Source of the DNA: JAHEYG01 sp040403535
GTDB lineage: Bacteria > Bacteroidota > Bacteroidia > B-17B0 > Aurantibacillaceae
Length of the DNA stretch: 64,000 bases
NCBI GenBank assembly: GCA_040403535.1
Contig: JBBAKL010000005.1
Span: 38,552 to 102,551 of the forward strand
Direction of reading: 5' to 3'
Both the position numbers and the translations under genes were made by a program. The notes under the pieces were generated by a model. It did not search any database, was not told the origin of the DNA, and saw only the letters and a program-made list of their open reading frames with translations. How positions within the stretch are numbered: position 1 is the first letter of the stretch; every line of letters begins with the position of its first letter. Shown here in pieces: positions 8,834-15,979 of the stretch.

Positions 8834-9988
8834 TTAAGCCAGTTTTTTTCGAAAAGCGAATTGGTTGTTTTCTAAGTTGATAAGATTTAGGCCACTGTTT
8901 TTTCCAATATTTAGCGCGCCAAACTGCTCGGAAATATTTAACGCACAGGCCCCATTATACGTAGCCCACTGTAAACCTTGCTGAGTTGTAATAGAAGGAA
9001 AATGTTTGAGCAATGTATTTAACTCATTTAAAACCGAAAGGTGGTGGTTGCTGGCTAAACTATCGGTGCCAATTACAATTTTACAGCTGTTTTTTTGCAA
9101 AAGTTCAACCATTGGCAGAGTATTCTCAATATACAAATTGGCATTAGGACACAAACACCAATACAAATTTTTGCTGTACATCTCAGCAAAACGAATATCT
9201 TCTTCCGATGAAAAAGTGTTATGAACCAGGATCAGATTTCTGCCGGAAGAAAAGTTTTTTAAATACGCTTGCAATGAAGTATGGTGGTAGGGTTTATAAT
9301 AAGAAATATCGATGCCAAGGTGCCTGTACAAATCTAACACCGGGCCGGTTCCTCTTTCAAAAAATTCATTTTCAGAAGCGCTTTCCTGATTATGAATAGT
9401 AAGCGGTAAATGTTCGGGACCTGTTTTAGAAATTGCCTGCATTAATTCAAAAGAAACCGAATATGGCGCGTGCGGACTTAAACTTGCGGTGCCATGTGTT
9501 ACTTTATTCAGTAATTCCTTCCCTGCTGTCAAAACTTTTTCGCTTAAAGCCGGGTTTAGTGCAATCAGCTCGATAAACGTGTGAAAACGTATATCGCTTT
9601 TCGATTTAATTTCAAAACTATCTGCGGAATTTGAAATATCCCCAACAGCCACAATGCCATTTTCCCACATTTGTTCTTCAGCAACCCACATCGCCTCCTG
9701 CACCAATTCTTGTGCAAAAATAAATCGTTTCGACATTAACTCTTTTGCGAATCCGGTAAATCCGGTTTTTTCGCTGATGTGTTTGTATAAGTGAGATAGT
9801 TCCAGATGGCAATGCGCATTAATAAAGCCCGGAGTGATAATCCCATCATGTTTCTCTAGTTTATCCTCAGAAATTTTATCGCTAGTTGTAATTTCTGTTA
9901 AACAATTCGATTCGTTCAACACCAGAACAGAGTTGGCAGTTAAAAATTGATTTCCGTCAAATATTTGCGAGGCGGTCAGAAAGCGCAT
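8834..9988 (-). CDS. Amidohydrolase-family metal-dependent deaminase/hydrolase
   Basis: Cytosolic amidohydrolase of the TrzN/SsnA/MTA-deaminase branch. Visible motifs are metal-binding HxH in GFINAHCHLELSH, a downstream SPHAPYSV with His, LTIHNQE, ILVHNTF, and the Asp of VIGTDSLASN. The 384-aa length fits the family. The substrate cannot be read from sequence; aminodeoxyfutalosine deaminase (menaquinone synthesis) is one candidate. The gene is divergent from rlmN. Confidence 0.8.
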   Translation of the reverse strand: MRFLTASQIFDGNQFLTANSVLVLNESNCLTEITTSDKISEDKLEKHDGIITPGFINAHCHLELSHLYKHISEKTGFTGFAKELMSKRFIFAQELVQEAMWVAEEQMWENGIVAVGDISNSADSFEIKSKSDIRFHTFIELIALNPALSEKVLTAGKELLNKVTHGTASLSPHAPYSVSFELMQAISKTGPEHLPLTIHNQESASENEFFERGTGPVLDLYRHLGIDISYYKPYHHTSLQAYLKNFSSGRNLILVHNTFSSEEDIRFAEMYSKNLYWCLCPNANLYIENTLPMVELLQKNSCKIVIGTDSLASNHHLSVLNELNTLLKHFPSITTQQGLQWATYNGACALNISEQFGALNIGKNSGLNLINLENNQFAFRKKLA

Positions 9989-9992
9989 GCCA

Positions 9993-10000
9993 TAAAGGTA
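9993..10000 (-). promoter_or_regulatory. Probable -7 element of amidohydrolase gene
   Basis: On the minus strand TACCTTTA resembles TAnnTTTG. It sits 4 nt before the ATG at 9988 and back-to-back with the rlmN promoter in a 45-bp divergent region. Confidence 0.4.
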
Positions 10001-10021
10001 GTGAAAAGCCTAATAATGTAG

Positions 10022-10029
10022 TATCTTTG
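10022..10029 (+). promoter_or_regulatory. -7 element of rlmN, nearly leaderless
   Basis: TATCTTTG is a perfect TAnnTTTG match. Only 4 nt separate it from the rlmN ATG, so transcription would start at or next to the initiation codon. Confidence 0.55.
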
Positions 10030-10033
10030 TACA

Positions 10034-11095
10034 ATGGCTTCAAAAACCGATATACGCACACTTACGCTTGAACAGTTAACTGATGCTTTAGTTAAGCATG
10101 GCGAGCCTGCGTTTCGTGCAAAACAGGTTTATGATTGGTTATGGGCCAAGCGCGCGATTGATTTTGATGACATGAGTAACTTATCAAAAGCACTGCGCGA
10201 ATGGATGAAAGAAACGTTTACCATTAACGCCGTTGAAATTCACGATTTACAGGTTAGTGCCGATAAAACCATTAAGTGCGCAATGCGTCTTAACGACGGT
10301 TATGTTGTAGAAAGTGTTTTAATTCCGTCGGGCGACCGAATGACTGCTTGTATTTCATCGCAAGTAGGTTGTAGTTTAACCTGTAAGTTTTGTGCTACCG
10401 GAAAATTAAAACGCATGCGCAATTTAAATGCCGACGAGATTTTTGATCAGGTAGTATTAGTAAAAAATCTGGCACAGGAACGCTATGGCAAACCCCTCAC
10501 CAACATAGTGTATATGGGAATGGGAGAGCCATTATTGAATTATGCTGAGGTTTTAACTTCTACCGAGAAAATAACATCCCCAAAAGGATTAGGTATGAGC
10601 CCTCAACGCATTACACTCTCAACTGCCGGTGTTGCAAAAATGATTAAAAAGATGGGAGATGATGGTGTAAAATTTAATGTTGCGCTATCGCTTCATGCCG
10701 CTAATGACGAAAAGCGTAATCACATTATGCCCATCAACGAAACTAACTCGCTTGATAATTTAGCTGAAGCATTGAATTACTTTTATGAAAAAACCGGCAC
10801 CCGTGTTACGTTTGAATACATTGTGTTCAGGGATTTCAATGACACATTAAAAGACGCGCAGGAATTAGCTGATTTTTGCAAACGTGTAAAGTCAAAAGTA
10901 AACATCATCGAATACAATCCGATTGATGATGGCGAATTCAAGCAAACTACACCTGAACGATTGGCCGCATTTGTACAACACCTCGAAAAAAATAAAATTA
11001 TTGTGAACGTACGCAGAAGCAGAGGAAAAGATATTGACGCCGCATGCGGACAATTAGCCAATAAAAACAAATTGGCGCAACAAGAACTCAAATAA
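10034..11095 (+). CDS. rlmN: Dual-specificity 23S rRNA/tRNA adenine-C2 methyltransferase RlmN
   Basis: Radical-SAM enzyme that methylates C2 of A2503 in 23S rRNA and A37 of some tRNAs. The [4Fe-4S] motif is CSLTCKFC; other hallmarks are MGMGEPLLNY, LSLHAAND and the C-terminal catalytic cysteine in DAACGQL. The length of 353 aa is normal. The ATG at 10034 gives a typical N-terminal helical domain (FRAKQVYDWLW). Confidence 0.96.
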   Translation: MASKTDIRTLTLEQLTDALVKHGEPAFRAKQVYDWLWAKRAIDFDDMSNLSKALREWMKETFTINAVEIHDLQVSADKTIKCAMRLNDGYVVESVLIPSGDRMTACISSQVGCSLTCKFCATGKLKRMRNLNADEIFDQVVLVKNLAQERYGKPLTNIVYMGMGEPLLNYAEVLTSTEKITSPKGLGMSPQRITLSTAGVAKMIKKMGDDGVKFNVALSLHAANDEKRNHIMPINETNSLDNLAEALNYFYEKTGTRVTFEYIVFRDFNDTLKDAQELADFCKRVKSKVNIIEYNPIDDGEFKQTTPERLAAFVQHLEKNKIIVNVRRSRGKDIDAACGQLANKNKLAQQELK

Positions 11096-11177
11096 TTTTA
11101 TCAGGCAAAAAGGATATCTCAAGCGCCAAACTTATTTTTTGTTTTTCGTTGTCATAACAACTAAATTTACGCTAACT

Positions 11178-12155
11178 ATGTCAAGCGCCACACAAAGCAT
11201 AAAGGCCCCGGTTGCCGAGCACATGAAAATCTTTGAAAGCAAATTCAAAGACTCCATGAAAAGCTCTGTGCCTCTGCTTGATAAAATCACTAATTATATC
11301 GTTAAACGAAAAGGTAAGCAATTGCGTCCCATGTTTGTGTTTTTAAGCGCGCAAACTGTTGGTGAAATTAATGACAGTACCTACCGTGCAGCAACCTTAA
11401 TTGAATTGCTTCACACAGCTACTTTAGTGCACGATGATGTGGTTGACGATAGTAATGAGCGTCGTGGTTTCTTTAGTCTAAATGCTTTATGGAAAAACAA
11501 AATCGCTGTTTTAATTGGCGATTTCCTTTTATCGCGCGGACTACTCTTGTCATTGGAAAATGATGATTTTCATCTTCTCAAAATAACCAGCAACGCGGTG
11601 AAGGAAATGAGTGAAGGAGAATTACTGCAAATTGAAAAAGCGCGTCGTTTAGATATTTCGGAAGAAATTTATTATGACATTATTCGTCAGAAAACAGCCA
11701 GCTTAGTGGCGGCTTGTTGTTCGAGCGGAGCGGCATCCGTTACAAAAGATCAAAAAATTATTGAGCTGTTTAAAGAGTTTGGTGTTTTAACCGGTATGGC
11801 CTTTCAAATAAAAGATGATTTATTTGATTTTGGTTCGAGTGAAGAAATTGGAAAACCAACCGGAATAGACATTAAAGAAAAGAAAATGACTCTACCTTTG
11901 ATTTACGCGTTAAATCAAAGCTCATGGTTAGAAAAACGTAAAATCATCAATATCATAAAAAATCACAATACCGACTCGGATAAGGTAAAAGAAGTGATTG
12001 ATTTTGTAATTGCAAAAGGCGGGATAGCTTACGCTGAAAAAGTAATGCATGATTATAAAAACAAAGCTCTGGCTATTTTAAATCAGTTTCCTAAATCAGC
12101 TTCGCGCGATAGTCTTGAATTATTAGTTAATTATTCTATTGAACGTAAAAAATAA
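11178..12155 (+). CDS. Polyprenyl (octaprenyl-type) diphosphate synthase
   Basis: Chain-elongating prenyl transferase that would supply the isoprenoid tail of menaquinone. The first Asp-rich motif is LVHDDVVDD followed by ERRG, and the second is KDDLFDF with GKPTGIDIKEKK after it. I took the ATG at 11178 (MSSATQSI) because the upstream ATG at 11139 adds a non-homologous-looking tail. The gene is followed 4 nt later by the MORN-type lipoprotein gene, likely in the same transcript. Confidence 0.92.
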   Translation: MSSATQSIKAPVAEHMKIFESKFKDSMKSSVPLLDKITNYIVKRKGKQLRPMFVFLSAQTVGEINDSTYRAATLIELLHTATLVHDDVVDDSNERRGFFSLNALWKNKIAVLIGDFLLSRGLLLSLENDDFHLLKITSNAVKEMSEGELLQIEKARRLDISEEIYYDIIRQKTASLVAACCSSGAASVTKDQKIIELFKEFGVLTGMAFQIKDDLFDFGSSEEIGKPTGIDIKEKKMTLPLIYALNQSSWLEKRKIINIIKNHNTDSDKVKEVIDFVIAKGGIAYAEKVMHDYKNKALAILNQFPKSASRDSLELLVNYSIERKK

Positions 12156-12159
12156 AAAT

Positions 12160-12639
12160 ATGATAACACGATTATTGTATGCCGCCATTTTCGGTTTAAT
12201 TTTATTTGCTTGTAACAACAGTGGCCAAAAAGCCAATGCAACCGGTGCCGACTCCACACAACAAACCACAACAGCTAAAAATGAAGTAAGCACAGGCGAC
12301 AACTCTTATATTATTAATCCGCCCGACACCAGTTACACCGGCGATTTTGTAGATAAATACGAAAACGGCAACACCAAGTTTAAAGGCGTATTCCGATTTG
12401 GTAAACGTCACGGACAATGGATGGCCTGGTATGCCAATGGAATATTGTGGAGCGAGTGCTATTACGACAAAGGATTAAAGCACGGTGCTAATAATGTGTT
12501 TTATCAAAACGGTAAACCGCGTTACAAGGGGTTTTTTAAAAATGACTTAAAAGACAGCGCGTGGTTATTTTTTGATGAAAACGGCATGCAGGTGAAAGAA
12601 ATTCTATTCAAAAACGACGAGCCTGTTTCCGAAAAATAA
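12160..12639 (+). CDS. MORN-repeat (YwqK-like) lipoprotein
   Basis: Exported lipoprotein of 159 aa with signal MITRLLYAAIFGLILFAC and lipobox Cys. A Ser/Thr/Gln-rich linker leads to three MORN/YwqK-type repeats: YENGNTKFKGVFRFGKRHG, YANGILWSECYYDKGLKHG and YQNGKPRYKGFFKNDLKDS. Automated annotation often labels this family a toxin-antitoxin antitoxin, but no toxin-like gene is adjacent. The role is unknown. It is probably co-transcribed with the prenyl synthase. Confidence 0.85.
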   Translation: MITRLLYAAIFGLILFACNNSGQKANATGADSTQQTTTAKNEVSTGDNSYIINPPDTSYTGDFVDKYENGNTKFKGVFRFGKRHGQWMAWYANGILWSECYYDKGLKHGANNVFYQNGKPRYKGFFKNDLKDSAWLFFDENGMQVKEILFKNDEPVSEK

Positions 12640-12668
12640 ACCGATTCAGATTAATTTAAAATAGCCCG

Positions 12669-12694
12669 AAGCCCTCTTAATGAGGGCTTTTTTA
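12669..12694 (+). terminator. Intrinsic terminator after MORN lipoprotein
   Basis: The stem AGCCCTC / GAGGGCT with a 5-nt loop is followed by a run of seven T. It lies 30 bp after the stop codon. Confidence 0.88.
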
Positions 12695-12753
12695 TTGCTT
12701 TTAATGTTAAATTTTGAAACCCTTTGGCGTGGTTCACGGTATAACCAAGCAAG

Positions 12754-14127
12754 ATGGTTGTAAAACACCTTCATAGACTTTGGAAAACGATTATCATATC
12801 AGGAATAAACAAAACTCAAGAACCGCATGACAGAAAGAGTTTATTGTTTATTAATAGAATGAGCGTTATAAATGTTTTTTTAATGATTGGTTTTTCAATC
12901 ACAGCTCCTCTTTTTAATTTACCCAACGTACTTTATTTCACTTTACCTTTTCTGTTCGCCTTTGGGCTTCCGGCATATTTAAATCATTTAGGTTACTTAA
13001 CATTTAGCAGGTATTATTTCGCAATAATACCTGTTGTGTTTTTAATTGGGGTGTGTATACACAACAGCTCGGAGCTGGGTGATAAATATTTATTACTGAC
13101 ATCGGCAGCCATTCCCATCATTTTATTCAGAAACTCAAAAGCGATTTATTCATTATTCGCGCTTAATGTCTTGTCGTTCTTTTTCATTACGTGGTATCAA
13201 TTTAATTTTGAGCCGCTCGTACAAATACCACAATATTTAAAAACAATTTATTCGGCATGTTCGGTACTAATTGTTTTTGTAGTCATATTCTTTATCATCT
13301 TAAGTTTTAAAAACACAAGCGAAGAATACGAAGAAGATTTAGAGGAAAAAAACCGCATTATCTCGCAAAAAAACATGGAAGTGCACGATAGCATTACCTA
13401 CGCCAAACGTTTGCAGGACGCCATTATGCCGCCATTGGATGAAATTTACAACTCGGTACCCGACAGTTTTGTTTTGTATCGGCCTAAAGATATTGTGGCG
13501 GGTGACTTTTACTTTGCCGATAAGCAGGGTGACTACTTTTTTGTTGCTGCAGCTGATTGCACCGGACATGGAGTTCCGGGGGCAATGGTGAGTGTGGTGT
13601 GCAGTAACGCTTTGAACAGAGCCGTAAACGAATTACAATTATTACAGCCCGGAGAAATATTAGATAAAGTGCGCGAGTTAGTAGTAGAAACTTTTAAGAA
13701 AAGCCAGCACGATGTGAAAGACGGCATGGATATTTCGTTATGTGTAATTAATCAGAAAACGTACGAAGTGGCGTGGGCGGGAGCTAACAACCCATTATGG
13801 TACATTAATGAAAACGAAGAAGAATTAAAAGAAATAACCGCCACCAAACAGCCGGTAGGAAAAACAGAAAATTATAAATCGTTTACTACGCATGCCTTTA
13901 ATTTAGCTAAGGGAGCGATGTTGTATTTATTTACCGACGGCTATGCCGACCAATTTGGCGGACCAAAAGGAAAGAAATTTAAATACAAACAACTGGCCGA
14001 TTTAATTTTAGCCAACCGCAAACTACCCATGCGTGAGCAATGTAAAATTTTAGAGAATACTTTTGTAAGCTGGAAAGGCAACTTAGACCAGATAGATGAT
14101 GTGTGTATAATTGGGTTGAAATTGTAA
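12754..14127 (+). CDS. Membrane-bound SpoIIE-type PP2C serine phosphatase
   Basis: Signalling phosphatase. About six transmembrane helices (residues about 25-190) precede a coiled coil (EEYEEDLEEKNRIISQK) and the linker ITYAKRLQDAIMPP typical of SpoIIE sensors in Bacteroidota. The PP2C core shows DIVAGDFYF, DCTGHGVPGAMVS, DGMDISLCVI, WAGANNPLWY, LFTDGYADQFGG and a terminal DQIDDVCIIGLKL that carries the last metal-binding Asp. A partial duplicate of its last codons lies about 0.7 kb downstream. Confidence 0.9.
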   Translation: MVVKHLHRLWKTIIISGINKTQEPHDRKSLLFINRMSVINVFLMIGFSITAPLFNLPNVLYFTLPFLFAFGLPAYLNHLGYLTFSRYYFAIIPVVFLIGVCIHNSSELGDKYLLLTSAAIPIILFRNSKAIYSLFALNVLSFFFITWYQFNFEPLVQIPQYLKTIYSACSVLIVFVVIFFIILSFKNTSEEYEEDLEEKNRIISQKNMEVHDSITYAKRLQDAIMPPLDEIYNSVPDSFVLYRPKDIVAGDFYFADKQGDYFFVAAADCTGHGVPGAMVSVVCSNALNRAVNELQLLQPGEILDKVRELVVETFKKSQHDVKDGMDISLCVINQKTYEVAWAGANNPLWYINENEEELKEITATKQPVGKTENYKSFTTHAFNLAKGAMLYLFTDGYADQFGGPKGKKFKYKQLADLILANRKLPMREQCKILENTFVSWKGNLDQIDDVCIIGLKL

Positions 14128-14129
14128 CC

Positions 14130-14161
14130 CCCTCTCCCCTGGGAGAGGGATGGGGTGAGGG
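14130..14161. repeat. Left inverted repeat bracketing DUF559 gene
   Basis: The sequence contains the palindrome CCCTCTCCC-CT-GGGAGAGGG followed by ATGGGGTGAGGG. Read on the opposite strand it matches the repeat at 14620-14645 over 26 bp with two mismatches. It starts 3 bp after the phosphatase stop codon. Confidence 0.8.
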
Positions 14162-14205
14162 CAAAATGCTACATTCCATAGCAACACCTTTCCTTTTTCT
14201 GCTTA

Positions 14206-14213
14206 TAACTTTG
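14206..14213 (+). promoter_or_regulatory. -7 element of DUF559 gene
   Basis: TAACTTTG matches TAnnTTTG, 25 bp upstream of the ATG at 14239. Confidence 0.5.
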
Positions 14214-14238
14214 ATAAAATTGTGAAGGGAAGCAGAAG

Positions 14239-14781
14239 ATGAAATACGCAACACAATCATTAAACGCAAACAAATTAATTAAAGCCACTTCAAAATTATT
14301 ACGCCGCGAACAAACATCGGCGGAAGAATTTATGTGGCAGATGATTAGAAACAGAAGATTAAACGGATTAAAATTTAGGCGACAACATCCTATTGACAAA
14401 TTTGTGGCAGACTTTTATTGCCATGAATTAAAATTTGCGGTAGAGTTGGATGGCGATATACACGAATTAGAAAGCGTGAAACAAAAAGATAATTACAAAG
14501 AAAACAGATTAAAGAAATTAGGCATTAACGTGATACGCTTTAGCAACGATGATGTTTTTAGAAACACGGATTGGGTGGCCAACGAAATTTTGAAATTTGC
14601 TTCGCGAGTAGATAATAGACCCTCACCCCGGCCCTCTCCCAGGGGAAACCTAAAAGGTTCGATGACACCGCAAAAGAACACACGTCATCAAAGGGGGGAC
14701 CGCTTGCGGTGGGTGAGGGTGCCTTGGAGTAAGGGCGCCCTAAGCCCGTATTCAGAAGTAAACCAACCTACCCCTACCTAA
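14239..14781 (+). CDS. DUF559 (Vsr-like) endonuclease-domain protein
   Basis: PD-(D/E)XK-type protein related to the very-short-patch-repair fold. The core (about residues 20-125) shows LRREQTSAEEFMWQMIRNRR, KFRRQHPIDKFVADFYC, the ExD of FAVELDGDIH and KLGINVIRFSNDDV. The biochemical activity of DUF559 proteins is not well defined. After about residue 128 the frame runs into the right inverted repeat (RPSPRPSPRG), so the C-terminal 50 residues are repeat-derived and probably not a real domain. The gene sits between inverted repeats, suggesting it moved with them. Confidence 0.75.
   Translation: MKYATQSLNANKLIKATSKLLRREQTSAEEFMWQMIRNRRLNGLKFRRQHPIDKFVADFYCHELKFAVELDGDIHELESVKQKDNYKENRLKKLGINVIRFSNDDVFRNTDWVANEILKFASRVDNRPSPRPSPRGNLKGSMTPQKNTRHQRGDRLRWVRVPWSKGALSPYSEVNQPTPT
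14620..14645. repeat. Right inverted repeat bracketing DUF559 gene
   Basis: CCCTCACCCC-GG-CCCTCTCCCAGGGG is the reverse complement of the left repeat at 14130-14161 apart from two bases. It lies inside the 3' part of the DUF559 reading frame. Confidence 0.8.
14693..14713. repeat. Dispersed 21-bp repeat, copy 1
   Basis: This G-rich segment with hairpin core ACCGC-TT-GCGGT is an exact reverse-complement match of 22059-22079. It is followed by GGGTGAGGG, as in the other repeats of this family. Confidence 0.75.
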
Positions 14782-14796
14782 TCCATTCCAAATTTT

Positions 14797-14871
14797 AAAA
14801 ACACCTTTGTAGGCTGGAAAAGCAACTTAAATCGAAACGAGGAAGTGTGTAGCATTAGGTTGATTTGTACC
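14797..14871 (+). pseudogene. Remnant of a second SpoIIE-phosphatase 3' end
   Basis: The frame from 14797 reads KNTFVGWKSNLNRNEEVCSI, which aligns with ENTFVSWKGNLDQIDDVCII at the end of the intact phosphatase gene (about 14053-14118). Nucleotide identity is about 75 percent with one gap. No upstream phosphatase sequence remains and the next frame stop upstream is at 14779-14781. It is a decayed paralogue tail or an old local duplication. Confidence 0.65.
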
Positions 14872-14993
14872 ATCTTTTTTTACTCCCTAGTACCTGCTCG
14901 TATTCTAATTTCCTCCATTAGTTCCCGCAAATATAATTTGGCTGCAAATAAAAAAATGCTATTTTTACTATTAGTAATAAGCCATCACAAAAT

Positions 14994-15052
14994 GGCGCCT
15001 ATCTGCCCAATGTTAGTTGTATAGGCGAATATTTGTGGCGCCTATAAACTAG
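14994..15052. repeat. Nested dyad at left border of restriction cassette
   Basis: GGCGCCTAT occurs at 14994-15002 and 15037-15045, with the inverse ATAGGCG at 15021-15027 between them. The arms 15013-15027 and 15039-15052 form a stem of about 14 bp with an 11-nt loop, ending exactly at the G of GTTAGCTGC (15052-15060). It may be an attC-like recombination site. The 14872-15301 stretch otherwise holds no gene I can support. Confidence 0.5.
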
Positions 15053-15116
15053 TTAGCTGCAACCCTAAAAGACGACACAACCGACAACAAACGAACAATA
15101 AAATGACGGACAAAAT

Positions 15117-15213
15117 GCCAACCCTTCGCAAAATTAAAAGAGCTGCAAGCCAAGACACAAGCCAACGCTTTTGCAGCACATTTAATTTTGCCCTACCGCA
15201 CACAAGCCCACCC
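15117..15213. repeat. Stem-loop A upstream of restriction operon
   Basis: Arms at 15128-15148 and 15171-15191 pair over 21 bp with two or three mismatches. The 22-nt loop contains ACACAAGCCAACGCT (15155-15169). GCCAAC-like boxes also flank the stem (15117, 15206), with a spacing of 44-45 bp. The same loop word occurs in a different stem downstream of the operon. Confidence 0.65.
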
Positions 15214-15277
15214 ACCACCCTACAAGTGGACAACTGGACTATTAGACAAAGACGGACTGAAAAACTGCATTAAAATT

Positions 15278-15285
15278 TAACTTTG
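15278..15285 (+). promoter_or_regulatory. -7 element of restriction operon
   Basis: TAACTTTG fits TAnnTTTG and lies 16 bp upstream of the GTG start at 15302. Confidence 0.5.
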
Positions 15286-15301
15286 ACAAATAATAAATTA
15301 A

Positions 15302-15979
15302 GTGACAGAATTGAACGAAGAAATAAAACAAGACAAGCAAGTAAAATCTAAACAACGTGTAGCTGACCACGGAGAAGTTTTTACGAACCAACGTGAAGTA
15401 AACGCTATGCTTGACCTTGTGAAACACGAAACCGAACGCATTGACAGCCGCTTTCTTGAACCTGCTTGCGGTAACGGAAACTTCCTTGCGGAAGTGCTTA
15501 ACAGAAAACTAAATGTGGTTGACCACAAATACTCCCATACTCAAATTCAGTGGGAACGCTATGCGGTGCTTGCCGTATGCAATATTTACGGAGTGGACAT
15601 TTTGGAAGATAATGCAGAAGAGTGCCGCAAGCGTTTGTTCAATATTTTTAAAGACCGCTACAATATGTTGTTTGCCGACAAATGCAAACCCGAAGTATTA
15701 CGAAGTGTGAATTTTCTATTGCACCGAAACATTTTATGGGGCGATGCTTTGGACTTTACGAACCCACAAACAAAACAGCCGATTATTTTTAGTGAGTGGA
15801 GTGCCGTAAATGGAACAATGCTGAAGCGCAGAGATTATATGTTTAAATTTTTGGTGGAAAACTCCTTTCAAACTTCTTTGTTCAATGACGAAGGCAATGC
15901 AGCAGCTATAGATGAACCAGTGAAAGATTTCCCATTAATACATTTTTTGAAACTTGGTGAAAATGAAAATGCAAACTAA
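15302..15979 (+). CDS. Small DNA methylase-like protein of restriction system (M1)
   Basis: N6-adenine methylase-like protein of 225 aa. It carries a good SAM-binding motif I (FLEPACGNGNF), a motif-II-like acidic strand (YGVDILEDNAEECRKR) and motif III (LWGDALDF). It stops before any NPPY motif IV; the corresponding region reads IIFSEWSAVNGT. It therefore looks able to bind SAM but lacks the canonical catalytic loop. It starts at GTG (15302), as no ATG precedes motif I in a suitable position. The 3' end overlaps the next gene by about 17 bp, consistent with translational coupling and a shared complex. Confidence 0.82.
   Translation: MTELNEEIKQDKQVKSKQRVADHGEVFTNQREVNAMLDLVKHETERIDSRFLEPACGNGNFLAEVLNRKLNVVDHKYSHTQIQWERYAVLAVCNIYGVDILEDNAEECRKRLFNIFKDRYNMLFADKCKPEVLRSVNFLLHRNILWGDALDFTNPQTKQPIIFSEWSAVNGTMLKRRDYMFKFLVENSFQTSLFNDEGNAAAIDEPVKDFPLIHFLKLGENENAN

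Noticed and set aside
12160..12639. Toxin-antitoxin antitoxin (YwqK) label
   Set aside because: The protein is a lipoprotein with MORN repeats and has no toxin-like neighbour.
14660..14781. C-terminal extension of the DUF559 protein as a real domain
   Set aside because: It is a translation of the intergenic repeats (PSPRPSPRG and following) and carries no fold-like pattern.
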